Source of the DNA: Vigna angularis
Taxonomy: Eukaryota; Streptophyta; Magnoliopsida; Fabales; Fabaceae
Reading direction: 5' to 3'
NCBI RefSeq assembly: GCF_016808095.1
Contig: NC_068971.1
Location: forward strand, 32,279,631-32,343,630
DNA: 64,000 bases
Shown here: positions 9,919 through 19,259 of the stretch, in pieces
Position numbering within the stretch: position 1 is the stretch's first letter
How the letters are laid out: the number at the start of each line of letters is the position of its first letter
Translations under genes and position numbers: made by a program
The notes under the pieces: model-generated
The model's database searches: none
What the model was told of the DNA's origin: nothing
Seen by the model: only the letters and a program-made list of their open reading frames with translations

Positions 9919-10303
9919 AATTTTAAAAAACTGCAGGGGAATATGCTTTGGTTGTAACCCCAACCGCGACATATAGTGGACAAAATTTTTTTTTTTAAAA
10001 AAAGGATTTAGGCAGCGGTTCTTTGGACAACCGCGGCATATTCCGCAACCTATATACCGCGGTCATAACCGCGGCCTAAAGTCTCTGACTTACTACCGCG
10101 GCTGAATATGCCGCGGTTCGTAAACCGCGACGTATAGTGAAAAATAACCGCGGTAAAAGCCCCTCGCTGCACTAGTGCATTAACCCATTGCCTTAAGGTT
10201 TTGGGTAGAGAGTGGTGTCGATCCCTTATATAGTTGACTCAGATGTTATTGGTGTTTGTGTAACCCACAGGGGAACCCCCTCCTCTATAGACCCAACAAT
10301 CTC

Positions 10304-11267
10304 TCGAAAAAAACTATAAAAGGAGGACTCACATAAGAGAATAAAAGAACTTTTTCTATCATTGTATCGTTATGATGTTATTCTCTTATAAGTTTACATT
10401 GTCTAAGTCTGTTCATAGAACATAAGCAAGAACATCACAAGTTCTCAAATTTCTTTGCATTGTATCTATTATCTCATTGAGACTTGTCAGAATTTGTACT
10501 TGTAAACCAAAGAAAAAAAAAAAAGAAAACCAAATCATAGTATATACCATCTCACTCAAAATGATTTAAGTTTTGTGGCTCTTTACATTATTTATGGAAG
10601 TTATTTTTCGGAAAAATTATTTAACATCACAATTAGTTGCCTAATTTAATGAGAAATTGTTTCGAGTTTTCTGGAATTCGTTGGAAGAAACTTCTACGAT
10701 GATTTTATAGAAAATTCGACCCCAATATAAAACTCTTTGATTTTAGAGGTTAAAAATTAAGCTTATGAGGCAATGCATTGAATAAGGTATACTATAAATA
10801 TCTACTTCTTCATATCATGTTCTTCTAATAAGGTACACAACCCCTTAATGTTGACTTAGAAATGAAAGAACTTCTCCAATAATTTTTTTATGGTACACAG
10901 ATGTTGAGTTAATAAGGTAGAATAATTTATTGTTCTCCTATCTCGTATTTCATATTTTTTAATGATGATGGTACAATTCTCAATATTCTTTAGTTTTGTA
11001 AAGTTGAGAATCTTAAAAAGCTATAACTTACACAATATATTCTCTTGCATCCGTATTTGCATGATAGAAAATGATAATCTAATGTAATTCATATGATATA
11101 ATGATAACGACACAAAATTGACGTCGTATTTAATCCTACGTATCAAAAGTAACTTCTTCGAATGTTAGATATAATTAAATTAAAAGACATAAATGAAGAA
11201 TATTTAAAATAATAAACCAATGAATATCTAGTAAATAAAAGAATACAGTGTAATGAAGGTACATTAG
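10304..11267. other. AT-rich spacer, no gene seen
   Basis: This stretch lies downstream of the calmodulin-like gene, which is on the minus strand, so its right end probably holds that gene's 3' untranslated region. I see no other gene or recognisable mobile element. Confidence 0.5.
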
Positions 11268-11693
11268 CTACAACATCATGACCTTAAATTCATGGAATGT
11301 GAGGACCCCATCTCCGTCAAGATCAAATCTAGCTATCATAAGTTGACACTCATCTATAGTCGTGGATTCACCCAATCTACTAAGCATCCTTTTAAGACTC
11401 CTGGGTGTGATGCAACCACTCTCATCCATCTCATACATCTTAAAAGCTTCTCTTAGGTCATTCTCTTTCTCTTCTTCCTTCCCTCCCTCCACAAACCTCA
11501 CAAAATCATCAAATCCCACCAACCCATCTCCGTCCGCGTCCAGCAAAGTCACACTCGCTGCCGCATCCTCAGCGGACAACTCCTCACCCATCGCCTCCAC
11601 GCATTGTTTGAGCTCACACGCCGATATCTTCCCGTCACCATTCTCGTCAAACTGCTTGAATAAACGTTCATATTGCTTTAGCTTGTTCATCAT
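11268..11693 (-). CDS. calmodulin-like EF-hand protein (CML38/39/40 group)
   Basis: A single-exon gene of 141 residues starting MMNKLKQYE. The ATG at 11693 is chosen because the frame has no upstream ATG and a TATA-like box lies about 55 nt upstream. It has four EF-hand loops. EF1 (16-27, DENGDGKISACE), EF2 (52-63, DADGDGLVGFDD) and EF4 (124-135, DLDGDGVLTFHE) have good calcium ligands, although EF2 ends in D. EF3 (88-99, EMDESGCITPRS) starts with E and lacks the final E, so it probably binds poorly. There is no signal peptide or membrane segment, so it is a soluble Ca2+ sensor. The ITPRSLKRMLSRLG segment is typical of the CML37-43 group. By position between a LYK2-like gene and an adenylate kinase it corresponds to Arabidopsis CML40; orthology is inference. 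Confidence 0.9.
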   Translation of the reverse strand: MMNKLKQYERLFKQFDENGDGKISACELKQCVEAMGEELSAEDAAASVTLLDADGDGLVGFDDFVRFVEGGKEEEKENDLREAFKMYEMDESGCITPRSLKRMLSRLGESTTIDECQLMIARFDLDGDGVLTFHEFKVMML

Positions 11694-11747
11694 ATAAACC
11701 CTAGAGCAATTGTACCACCATAGACATATGTATAGATGTGTAATGAT

Positions 11748-11757
11748 AATATATAAC
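11748..11757 (-). promoter_or_regulatory. probable TATA box of the calmodulin-like gene
   Basis: TTATATATTA on the minus strand lies about 55 nt upstream of the ATG at 11693, giving a short leader of about 30 nt. This supports the short 141-residue protein. Confidence 0.4.
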
Positions 11758-12430
11758 CGTAGCAACCAAAATTGATGTCATAAGATTGCGAAACAAGAAA
11801 AGAGGAAGCAGCATGCAACGAATAAAAGCGAAGGTGCTCAAGAATGATGCAACCAGAAAAGTTGTTGTATTATAGTGGCTAATGCCGCGTCGCTTGAATT
11901 GACCAAATTGTGTAACTTGTGAAAACAAATACCGTGTGGGCGATTAGGTAATTTTGTTGAAAGACCACAAATGCTAAGGAAATTTTTTTCTCGTGGCGTG
12001 AGAAATGAGGAGCCGCCAACGACTCCTGCGCCTCGCGTGGCCTTTTCTAGAGGAAGCTTCTGTAAATGACCGTACAAAAGAAGGCAAAAAACATTTTCAA
12101 AAAGTTATAATAAATTTACGTACAAGTTAAATCATGTTAAAAATATTTTAATTTTAATTTGTTTTAGTATTAAAAAGTACTTTTCTTTTATCTCTGACCA
12201 GTTGGTGAGGAGAAAAATATTTTTTCATAATTAATTGATTAATATAATCAGTTTTCACTACATTAATAAATAATCAACTTTGTGCGATTTTGACGAGAAA
12301 AGAAGAACGGGAAAATTAATAGAAGAAAAATATTATATTTTTAAAATCCGGGTAGACGTCTAAGTTCTCCCACATTAGTGGAACTTTCTAGGCTTCCAGG
12401 CATTTATCCGATTCGTACGGAAAGAGAGAT
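11758..12430. other. upstream region of the calmodulin-like gene
   Basis: No coding region is supported. A short GC-richer patch lies near 11990-12060. The remainder is AT-rich and ends at a (TA)n tract into which a Mutator-like element has inserted. Confidence 0.45.
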
Positions 12431-12447
12431 TATATATATATATATAT

Positions 12448-13238
12448 GGTTTAATATTACTATAGGTTCCAATTTTTGTCAGATAATTTTTTTATTATTG
12501 TTTTAAAAATTATAATTTATGTTTAATTTAGTCTTTTTTGCAGACGTTGTTTAAATAGTTAACGACCAAATGTCCAACTCTAGAATCAGTTAATGACATA
12601 TCATTTAACTGTTGAAGTGGACAACACCTCACCACCGTCAAACCTCACCTGATCCGCCGTCGTGAAGCCCAAATACACCACCACTCTTCCTTTATTGTGG
12701 AGCGCCGTCGCGACACTACCTCACCACCATCAACACGCACCTGTAGAGAGGAACCCATAAATGTGACCCAAAAGCAACAATGATAAGCCATTTCTTCTTC
12801 GCAGCACAAGCATCGCCTACCTTGCCACCAATGCCTCAAGTTGTCGCCGCTATCAACAACGCAAGACCTTAGTGTCGCCACATACCTGCAAATCCATCCC
12901 TAATTTGCACCGCAAGGAAGAAGAGAGAAGAGACGCATGAGATCCCTTTCCCTAAACTAAAACCCTAATTTTGGGTGGGTAAGGGGCTAACATGTGGGAA
13001 GGCCTCATTGGCCACATCCACCTCACTACGCCTTAAGTATTCCACTCCAGCACTTAAATGACATGTCATTCACTGATTGCATAACTGGACATTTGGCCGT
13101 TAACTATTTAAATGACGTTTGCAAAAAGGACTACATTGAACACAAATTACGATCTTTAGAACTACATTGAACGTAAAAAACAAAAAGGACCATTTCAAAT
13201 AAAACTGACAAAAATTGGGACCAAAATTGGTATTAAGG

Positions 13239-13239
<1 letters not shown>
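12448..13239. mobile_element. Mutator-like (MULE) non-autonomous element in a TA microsatellite
   Basis: Long terminal inverted repeats of about 170 bp are seen: the left arm (GGTTTAATA..., then CCAATTTTTGTCAG, TTTAAATAGTTAACG and CCAAATGTCCA) matches the reverse complement of the right arm near 13065-13239. The flanks are TA repeats on both sides (12431-12447 and 13242-13276), so a target duplication cannot be read. The inner part (about 12610-13050) is GC-richer than its surroundings and contains GCCGTCG- and CACCACC-rich stretches that look gene-derived, but no known protein is recognised. Confidence 0.7.

Positions 13240-13241
<2 letters not shown>

Positions 13242-13276
<35 letters not shown>
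13242..13276. repeat. (TA)n microsatellite
   Basis: An uninterrupted AT dinucleotide run adjoins the right end of the MULE. It is probably the continuation of the TA tract at 12431-12447 that the element split. Confidence 0.9.
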
Positions 13277-13279
<3 letters not shown>

Positions 13280-13398
13280 AAAATTAAAAAGTTAAAAGTT
13301 ATAAAATTATATATGAAAAAATTTAAGTCAAATGAGAAAATAGGATAACAAATACATAATTAAAACAACTTAAATAATTTAGTTAGTAGAAAAATATA

Positions 13399-13540
13399 GG
13401 CTTAATTGCTTATTTGGTCCCCGTATTTAGAGGTTTTTTTCTATTTAGTACATGCTTTTAAAGATGCTTCTATTTGGTCCCAATGTGGTATAAATTGTAT
13501 CAATCAAGTCCCTTCCGTTAATTTGGCATAAACAGAGTTA
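13399..13540 (+). mobile_element. MULE-type terminal repeat fragment
   Basis: The segment starts GGCTTAATTGCTTATTTGG followed by TCCCCGTA and has TTTGGTCCC and AAGTCCCTTCCGTTAA motifs, a pattern common at ends of plant MULE-type elements. It breaks off exactly where a CACTA terminus begins (13541). The matching right end was not found. Confidence 0.45.
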
Positions 13541-14290
13541 CACTAGTGCAAAAACCGCGTATAACGTCACGCGTTCAACGTCCAATCACTCAATATCCAA
13601 TGTTAAAAATGGCTGGTGGCATTTTCGTAAATAATTCAATCACTCCACGTCATTTACTAAAACAGTTCGCCGTCTAAAATGTATTAACGTCAAACAAGGC
13701 CCAGATTGACGTAAAATAATGACCTTAGAATCACATGACGTCAACTTAAGAAACATCTGACGTTGAATTCAAAATAAAAAAATAACGAAATAGTAGTTTG
13801 CTTCGAGTCAGTATTACTCCTACCCTGATTTGACGTCAACCATGACAAATATTCGACGTTTTATATGCTAGTAAGAAGCCAAAGAGTGATTCCCTTTTTT
13901 ATTCTTTATTTAGTTTTTTCTTATAAACCAAACAGAACGTCGCCAACTTTATGGACTCGACGTTTAAACCAATATAGAACGTCGTACGAGTTGGGGTTGG
14001 ACGTGATGGTCGTAATCACATAATGTTCCTAAGGAAACAGCTGACGTCCAATACAAAATAAATAAATACTAAATATTGATTTAATTAATATGACGTCAAC
14101 CGTAACAAAAGATGGACGTTGTATATTACGGCTAGCAGTTATTTTTTTATTTTTCTTTTAAATCAACCCATAAAACGTCAGTTTTTACTGGCTTCGACGT
14201 TTTATTATTTAGTTCCTTTTTTATTATTTTTTCTTTTTCTTTTAAACCAACCATAGAACGTCAGATCCTTCTTTGCGTTTAACGTTTTAT
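13541..14290 (+). mobile_element. CACTA transposon end with GACGT subterminal repeats
   Basis: It starts CACTAGTGCAAAAACCGCG at 13541, preceded by TTA as potential 3-bp target sequence. For about 750 bp there follow many direct and inverted copies of TGACGTC/AACGTC/GACGTT at 20-60 bp spacing, the expected subterminal repeat architecture. The other end was not found, and the element appears cut by retrotransposon sequence after about 14300. It is a different family from the 8854-10178 element, whose repeats are CCGCGGTT, although the outermost bases are alike. Confidence 0.7.
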
Positions 14291-14559
14291 TTGCCAGAAA
14301 TTATGTTTTTAATTTTTTCTTTTAAACCATTCGATAAAACAACTTTAGAGGAAAACTTAAAAATGAATCATTCAAAAACGATCAAACCGTGCAATTGTAT
14401 AGAGTTAAGCATTATATTTATAGAGTCAATTCTCTATGTTGTTATTGTTCTCTTCTTTCTAAGCACTCATCTATATATAGCCTTCTTCGAGAGATACATT
14501 AGACAAAGAGTTGACTTCTATGTAGACTTCGTAGCCTTTTTAGGTAAGTAGTCAAAATC

Positions 14560-15510
14560 GAGTCTACGTTGCAGAGCTACATTGGTTTGTGATAACTTTT
14601 ACAGAAATGGCTTTGTATGATTCTACAGAGCTTGAAGCTTTAAGGAAACATTCCTGGAATGTCTTCCTATCTCTTAACGTCTTTATCCTTCTTGTGTAGG
14701 AAGATAAGTAAAGATCTTGTACTTTCATGATCTGGACAGATAAAGAGGACAAAACATATTGGCACATGTCAACTTGTTTGATAGAAGCATCATTTAGGAA
14801 GCAAAGTGTTTGATATATGATCTCAGACGATATAAAACGTTAAATGCTTAGTCTATAAAATTGTTTATAAGTTTCATCATATGATTTAACGAGCTTTTCC
14901 TAGACTATTCTTTTCTTTAAAGGCTTATTTGTTCAACATTGTTTAGATATAAAATCTTAAGTTTCAATGTTTTATAAAATATATACTTAGACATTTCCTT
15001 TCGTTAGACGGTTTTTGTTAAACATTATCTATTAGATAATATATGTTGGAAAACAATATTTTCATAAAACGTTATAAATGCTTATTTCATTCAACGTTGT
15101 TTTGATAAATGGTTTATATTGATAAATAATTATTCCGTTCATCATTATTTTTAATAAGCATATCCTTTAGATGATTTTCTCAAAGAACGATAGTTTCTTA
15201 AGTATTATATATTAAATTTCAAAACATGAGTTATTAGAAAGTTTAGTCTTTATAAACAATCTTGTCTTAATAGAAACTTATTGTAACTTATTAAAGTTAG
15301 CCTAACCCTTTAAGAATGCTAAAAGAATAACGGGACATAACTTAGTTGGAATGAACCAAATAAAAAAAATGAATTTTTATCTATGTTATCTTTTGTTGTG
15401 TTTCTAAATGCTTTAAAAAATTCAAAAGTGTTTAATATTGTATGTATACCGTTTTAAGTCCTACAAACAACGTCTAAAGCAGAAATTGCAAAAACAATTT
15501 CAAAAGCGTC
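14560..15510 (+). mobile_element. Ty1-copia LTR relic, inverted relative to 6500-7340
   Basis: Scattered similarity follows the same order as the minus-strand LTR at 6500-7340: AAGGAAACATTCCTGGAATG near 14642, CCCTTTAAGA and ACATAACTTAGTTGGAATG near 15310-15350, and AACGTCTAAAGC near 15470. It is highly diverged and carries no coding part. Confidence 0.5.
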
Positions 15511-16130
15511 TATAGTTTGCCTATTATTTCATATTTTCTACTCGTAAACTTCGCTTGTTCACTTTTCTAAGTCTTCCAATATCTCGGGAGCAAACACTTT
15601 TTAAAACCCCACCTACCAATGAAAAAGTCAAAACCGATTTCACATTGCTTTTAGATATAAATATATATTTTTTTTAAAATGTTAAAAAAAACTGTGCGTC
15701 ATTATTGTTTTATATAAAAGGTATGTTTTAATCCAATTGAAATTTTAATTTTATTCTTATAATATATAAATTATATGCTTTTAATTCCTATAAATTATCG
15801 TCCAAAAATAAATTAGAAAATTTTAAAATGACCAAAATGAAAGTTCAACAAATGTTAAAGTTAAAATGTTATGAAATACTCACGCACGCAAGCACACAGA
15901 CATTATCCCTTTCTCTCTTTTACTTCAAATTCTTTAATTTTTAAGTTTTTAATTTAAAACGTAGATAGAGACTCCAAATACACCGAAACTATTCACAACT
16001 TGCGAGTTAGGCCCAAACATGTAAAACAAGTAATTAATATTATGTGTTTTTTCTTCAATCACGTCCTAAGTAGTAAAAAAATCAAAAATTGAATAAACTT
16101 GCGTATAATAAAAGATAAATAAAATTATAA
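15511..16130. other. AT-rich spacer, nothing recognised
   Basis: No gene, long repeat or transposon end is supported in this stretch. Its last bases (16131-16139) are the left target duplication of the MULE that follows. Confidence 0.5.
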
Positions 16131-16139
16131 AATTATTAA

Positions 16140-17818
16140 GGTTTAATGTCTCCTTAGCTCCTTATTTTCGTCCAGAATCTCAAATAGATCCCTTTCTTTT
16201 TCAGCGTCTCAATGGAGTCTTTATTTTTATAAAACTGAATCAAATAAAGATTTTCTGTTAAATTAATCAAACACCGTTAAAAGAGGGTGTTAGGTGGCAT
16301 GCTGATAGTGTAATTTTTTATTAGGTGGCATTAAAAACATGACTGAATTATATTTTTTTAATTTTTGAATTAAAAAATGAAGTATAATAGTGGAAACACG
16401 TTTTTAAGTAAGGACAAAGTTGGAAATGAAATAAAATTAAGTGCTGAAAGCCCATTGTCCTTTGGAATTGCGAAATAGAAATGAAATTGGGGAAGTTGAG
16501 GTTTAGGGATAGTGGGAGGGAAGGTTTGGATGGTCATTGAATATTGCTTGAAGAAGATGAATGGTACCTTGGTGAAGATGGCCGCTGTTAGGATGATGAA
16601 GGTGCACTTAAAATATCTGTCATGAAGTTGTATTGGGAGAACAATTGAGGAGAAATTTCGAATTTGAGGTCATGAATATGTCTTCTATGAGCCTTTTGCT
16701 GTGGAAATTCACCTCTTTTACTGATGAGTGGTTTCTATTTCTTTGTGGCTCGTTGTGTAGTGCAGGTAGAGGATGAAGGTCCTGGTGTGCCAATGGAGGA
16801 TGGGAGACAATATTGGAATGGGTTATAGGAATGAACAATTGTGATCTGAGAGTAACATGTTTCCCCAAGGTTGTGAGTGATGGTTTTCCCGCATTACGAA
16901 TTGCGAAAGGCCTCTGGAGTAGGGGAACATTCCCTTTCTTAAGTGAAGAATCATGAAAAAGCCCCCCTCTGGTTTATTTTTAATCAAATTAGTATCAAGA
17001 GAAAGATGATCCTCCTTCCCCTCCCTCCCTCCCTGGTGACTTCTAGAATCTTTGGCAATTCTTCTCCCACTCCAATCTGAATCATCAATGATCAAATATT
17101 GAACCGTTGCTAACATCCCATGTGGGTTTTCCGGTCACCATCTCCATGACGGCGCATCCTAGGGCCAAAATATCCGCCGGCGGCTCATATTCATTGTCGT
17201 TCACCGATTCCGCGACATAAACAACGACGTTCCCCTGAACTCGCACTTCCCTTGTTTCTCCCCCTTCTCCTTGGCGAGCCCGAAGTTCGCGATTTTCACC
17301 TCGCCATCGAAAACGAGAATGTTCTGAAGCTTCACGTCGCAGTGAACGAAACCCTACTCGTGAATATGTTTGAGCCCTTCCATGATAGACCTCGTGTATC
17401 GTCGAACGAAAGGCTCTGGGAGGCTTCCACCATGTTTCTTGACCTGGTCGGCGAAGGACCCTTCGGTGGCGCGTTCGAAAGAAGATCGCACTTTTGTTTC
17501 CTCCCAACCCTAAACCTCAACTTCCCAATTCATTTCCAACTTTGCCCTTATTAAAAACGTGTTTCTACTCTATATATTTCATTTTTAAATTTAAAAATTA
17601 AAAAAATATAATTCAGTCACGTTTTTAATGCCACGTAATAAAAAATTACACTATCAGCATGCCACCTAACATCTTTTTTAATGTCGTTTGATTAATTTAA
17701 CGGAAAGCTTTTATTTGATTCAATTTTACAAAAATAAGGACTCAATTGAGACGCCAAAAAAGAAAGGGACCTATTTGAGATTCTGGACGAAAATAAGGAC
17801 TTAAGGAGACATTAAACC
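16140..17818. mobile_element. Mutator-like element carrying a kinase fragment (Pack-MULE type)
   Basis: Terminal inverted repeats of about 270 bp run from GGTTTAATGTCTCCTTA (16140) to its reverse complement ending at 17818. They include matching GGTGGCATGCTGATAGTG and CAAATA.ATC.. segments. A perfect 9-bp target duplication AATTATTAA is present at 16131-16139 and 17819-17827, the Mutator hallmark. There is no transposase. The interior (about 16420-17545) is GC-rich and contains a broken MAPKKK-type kinase fragment on the minus strand, so this is a gene-fragment-carrying MULE. Confidence 0.93.
16950..17485 (-). pseudogene. captured MAPKKK17/18-type protein kinase fragment
   Basis: On the minus strand, kinase subdomains appear in order across shifting frames: FADQVKKHGGSLPEPFVRRY, then YTRSIMEGLKHIH, then a premature stop (plus-strand 17354-17356), then FVHCDVKLQNILVF (catalytic loop), then VKIANFGLAKEKG (DFG replaced by NFG). 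After a frameshift comes EYEPPADILALGCAVMEMV, and after another shift IGVGEELPKI. The P-loop and N-terminal lobe are missing, as is most of the C-terminus. The HCD catalytic loop and GxAxWDVS-like tail are typical of the plant MAPKKK15-20 group. The fragment lies wholly inside the MULE and cannot make a kinase, but could be transcribed. Confidence 0.8.
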
Positions 17819-17827
17819 AATTATTAA

Positions 17828-18234
17828 TAATTCAAAATTAAAGAATTAAAATTGTAAAAGTTTAATCGAAATTTAGAATTTAGAATTCTAAAAAATTAAT
17901 CAAAATTTTGCATAGGGGAAAAGATTACAATTTAGTGAAGTTTTTTAGTTTTATTTTCTTTTTCTCAGATTATTTGTATGGTTGTTACATATGAAAAATG
18001 CAGGTATGAAAAATGCAGGGAAAGAAAGCTGGCTCCAAGAAAAACGAAACCACGTACATCATGTATGTGTGGGGTCGGCATGAAAAGTGCAACACCCAGC
18101 CGCAAGAAAATATTTTAGATTATTTTAGTTCATATACTTTAAATAAATAATTTGTTTGACTTTTATATATATATATATATATATATATTATATTTAAATA
18201 CCTTTTTTATTTATATTTTTATCAATTTTGTTTA
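17828..18234. other. AT-rich spacer with a (TA)n tract at 18163-18188
   Basis: No gene is seen. A small direct duplication of a TATGAAAAATGCAGG-type motif lies near 17992-18018, and a TA microsatellite occurs at 18163-18188. Confidence 0.5.
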
Positions 18235-18410
18235 ATGTGTGACCTTCTTTTAATATTAATGTTGTCTCAAAATTTTTAATTTTTGTTTAATTTGATCCTT
18301 TTTCGTGATGTCGTCTAAATTGTTAATGTCAGACTGTACACATTACCAATGTTTTAAATGAGGTCATTTTTTTTATATGTGGTCCGTCTAACAAAGTTTT
18401 ACATCTAAAT
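18235..18410 (+). mobile_element. possible MULE terminal repeat fragment
   Basis: The arrangement AATTTTTGTTTAATTTGATCC, CGT..TGTCGTCTAAATTGTTAA and a conserved CATTACC...ATGAGGTCA segment resembles the arm of the MULE at 12448-12640. No partner arm was found on the right. Confidence 0.3.
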
Positions 18411-18589
18411 TGCATGGATTTTTTTTACGTGGTTTCGTGGGATTTTCACTGATTTTGTAAAGTTTTTCTCTTTGTCTTCTTTGTAGGAATAGAAATCATG
18501 TTTGTTGCTTGGTGAGAAATGTTTGGTTGCCAATCTTTTTCGTCTTGTTACAATAGTTACGGGTATCGAATTTATTATTCCTCACATGG

Positions 18590-18990
18590 TGGTTGTTCAA
18601 GGGGTATTGGAATAATCTCCATTTGCAATTGTGGTAAGAATGACAAGAACTTTAAAGAATGATCGAGACAATTTTGGGATTGTCCTAACTACAAGATTAT
18701 ATTAATAATAACATATTTAATTATTTTGAATGGAGATATTTGTTGGTAATTAACATTGTCTTTGTTATTTTTGTGTTGCATAATAGAGAGGTTCCTTTAA
18801 TGTCATGTGCTATAACTATTTCAAGTGGTGCTCTGAAGAAAATGTTGATGAAAGGGATGCAATTGTTGCTAGACAAAGAAAGAAGATTTTATAATATGGA
18901 GATTTCATTGGAAGTTTTGAAAGAAATGATGAAATTGTTAGTAGTGGTCGTTTGTATTGTTGGTCTACTGAACATAAATATGGTTTGTCT
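18590..18990 (+). pseudogene. GRF-type zinc finger gene relic
   Basis: A first piece (about 18625-18695) reads CNCGKNDKNFKE, a stop, then SRQFWDCPNYK. This is the CxCG...GCPNYK half of a plant GRF zinc finger. After about 90 bp ending in a TTGCATAATAG acceptor-like site, a second piece (from about 18788) reads CYNYFKWCSEENVDERDAIV and then ARQRKKI, the C-terminal half with its usual CxFFKW. Stops follow. The two pieces look like exons of a broken gene, or one carried by a transposon. Short GRF-finger genes are common passengers of plant transposons. Confidence 0.6.
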
Positions 18991-19259
18991 GTGTTTAGGT
19001 TGATGTATTTAGGTTTTCACCCTATGCTTTGGTTTACTGTGGTAAGGATAAATTTTAGTGAATGGTAGTTTTGAAGTATTTAGGTTGTCGCCCTATGCGT
19101 TACTGTATTTGGTCACCGTGTTTTGTAATGTGTAGAAATGAATCAAGGAATGAAATTATGATTGTTTTCTTTTGTTCAAATAAGAAGAAAAAAAATCAAG
19201 AAGTGTTATTCTCTGTTATAATGTATCTACCTCACTTTCTCACTCTTCGATGACCTTAA

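Larger units (their letters stand above)
8854..10178 (+). mobile_element. non-autonomous CACTA transposon with a hairpin array
   Basis: It begins CACTAGTAAAAAATTGGG and ends GCTGCACTAGTG, giving CACTAGT terminal inverted repeats. It is flanked by a 3-bp target duplication CAT (8851-8853, 10179-10181), as expected for the CACTA superfamily. The empty site is seen in TRIM LTR1. The 1325-bp element has no transposase. It is packed with copies of CCGCGGTT and AACCGCGG in inverted pairs, forming about ten short palindromes, the counterpart of the subterminal transposase-binding repeats of other CACTA elements. Positions 9480-9870 carry a different, less repetitive sequence with a possible exon/donor (CAGGTATTT near 9709), perhaps captured host DNA. 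Mobilisation would need an autonomous relative elsewhere. Confidence 0.9.
8470..10298 (+). mobile_element. complete TRIM retrotransposon, second LTR split by a CACTA insertion
   Basis: A terminal-repeat retrotransposon in miniature. LTR1 is 8470-8663 (TGTTGGGTATCC...CCCAACA, 194 bp). Next comes a degenerate primer-binding site (TGGTATAAGAGTC, 8665-8677) and an internal part of only about 100 bp ending in a purine tract near 8764-8771. LTR2 starts at 8772 (TGTTAGGTATCC) and resumes after the insertion, ending at 10298 (CCCAACA). The 5-bp target duplication ATCTC is present at 8465-8469 and 10299-10303. Without the nested element the TRIM would be about 500 bp. It encodes no protein and must have used proteins of another retrotransposon. 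Confidence 0.9.

Noticed and set aside
11694..11765. N-terminal extension of the calmodulin-like protein (24 extra codons)
   Set aside because: The extension has no ATG (its first codon is TTG) and overlaps the probable TATA box; family members start with a short N-terminus before EF1.
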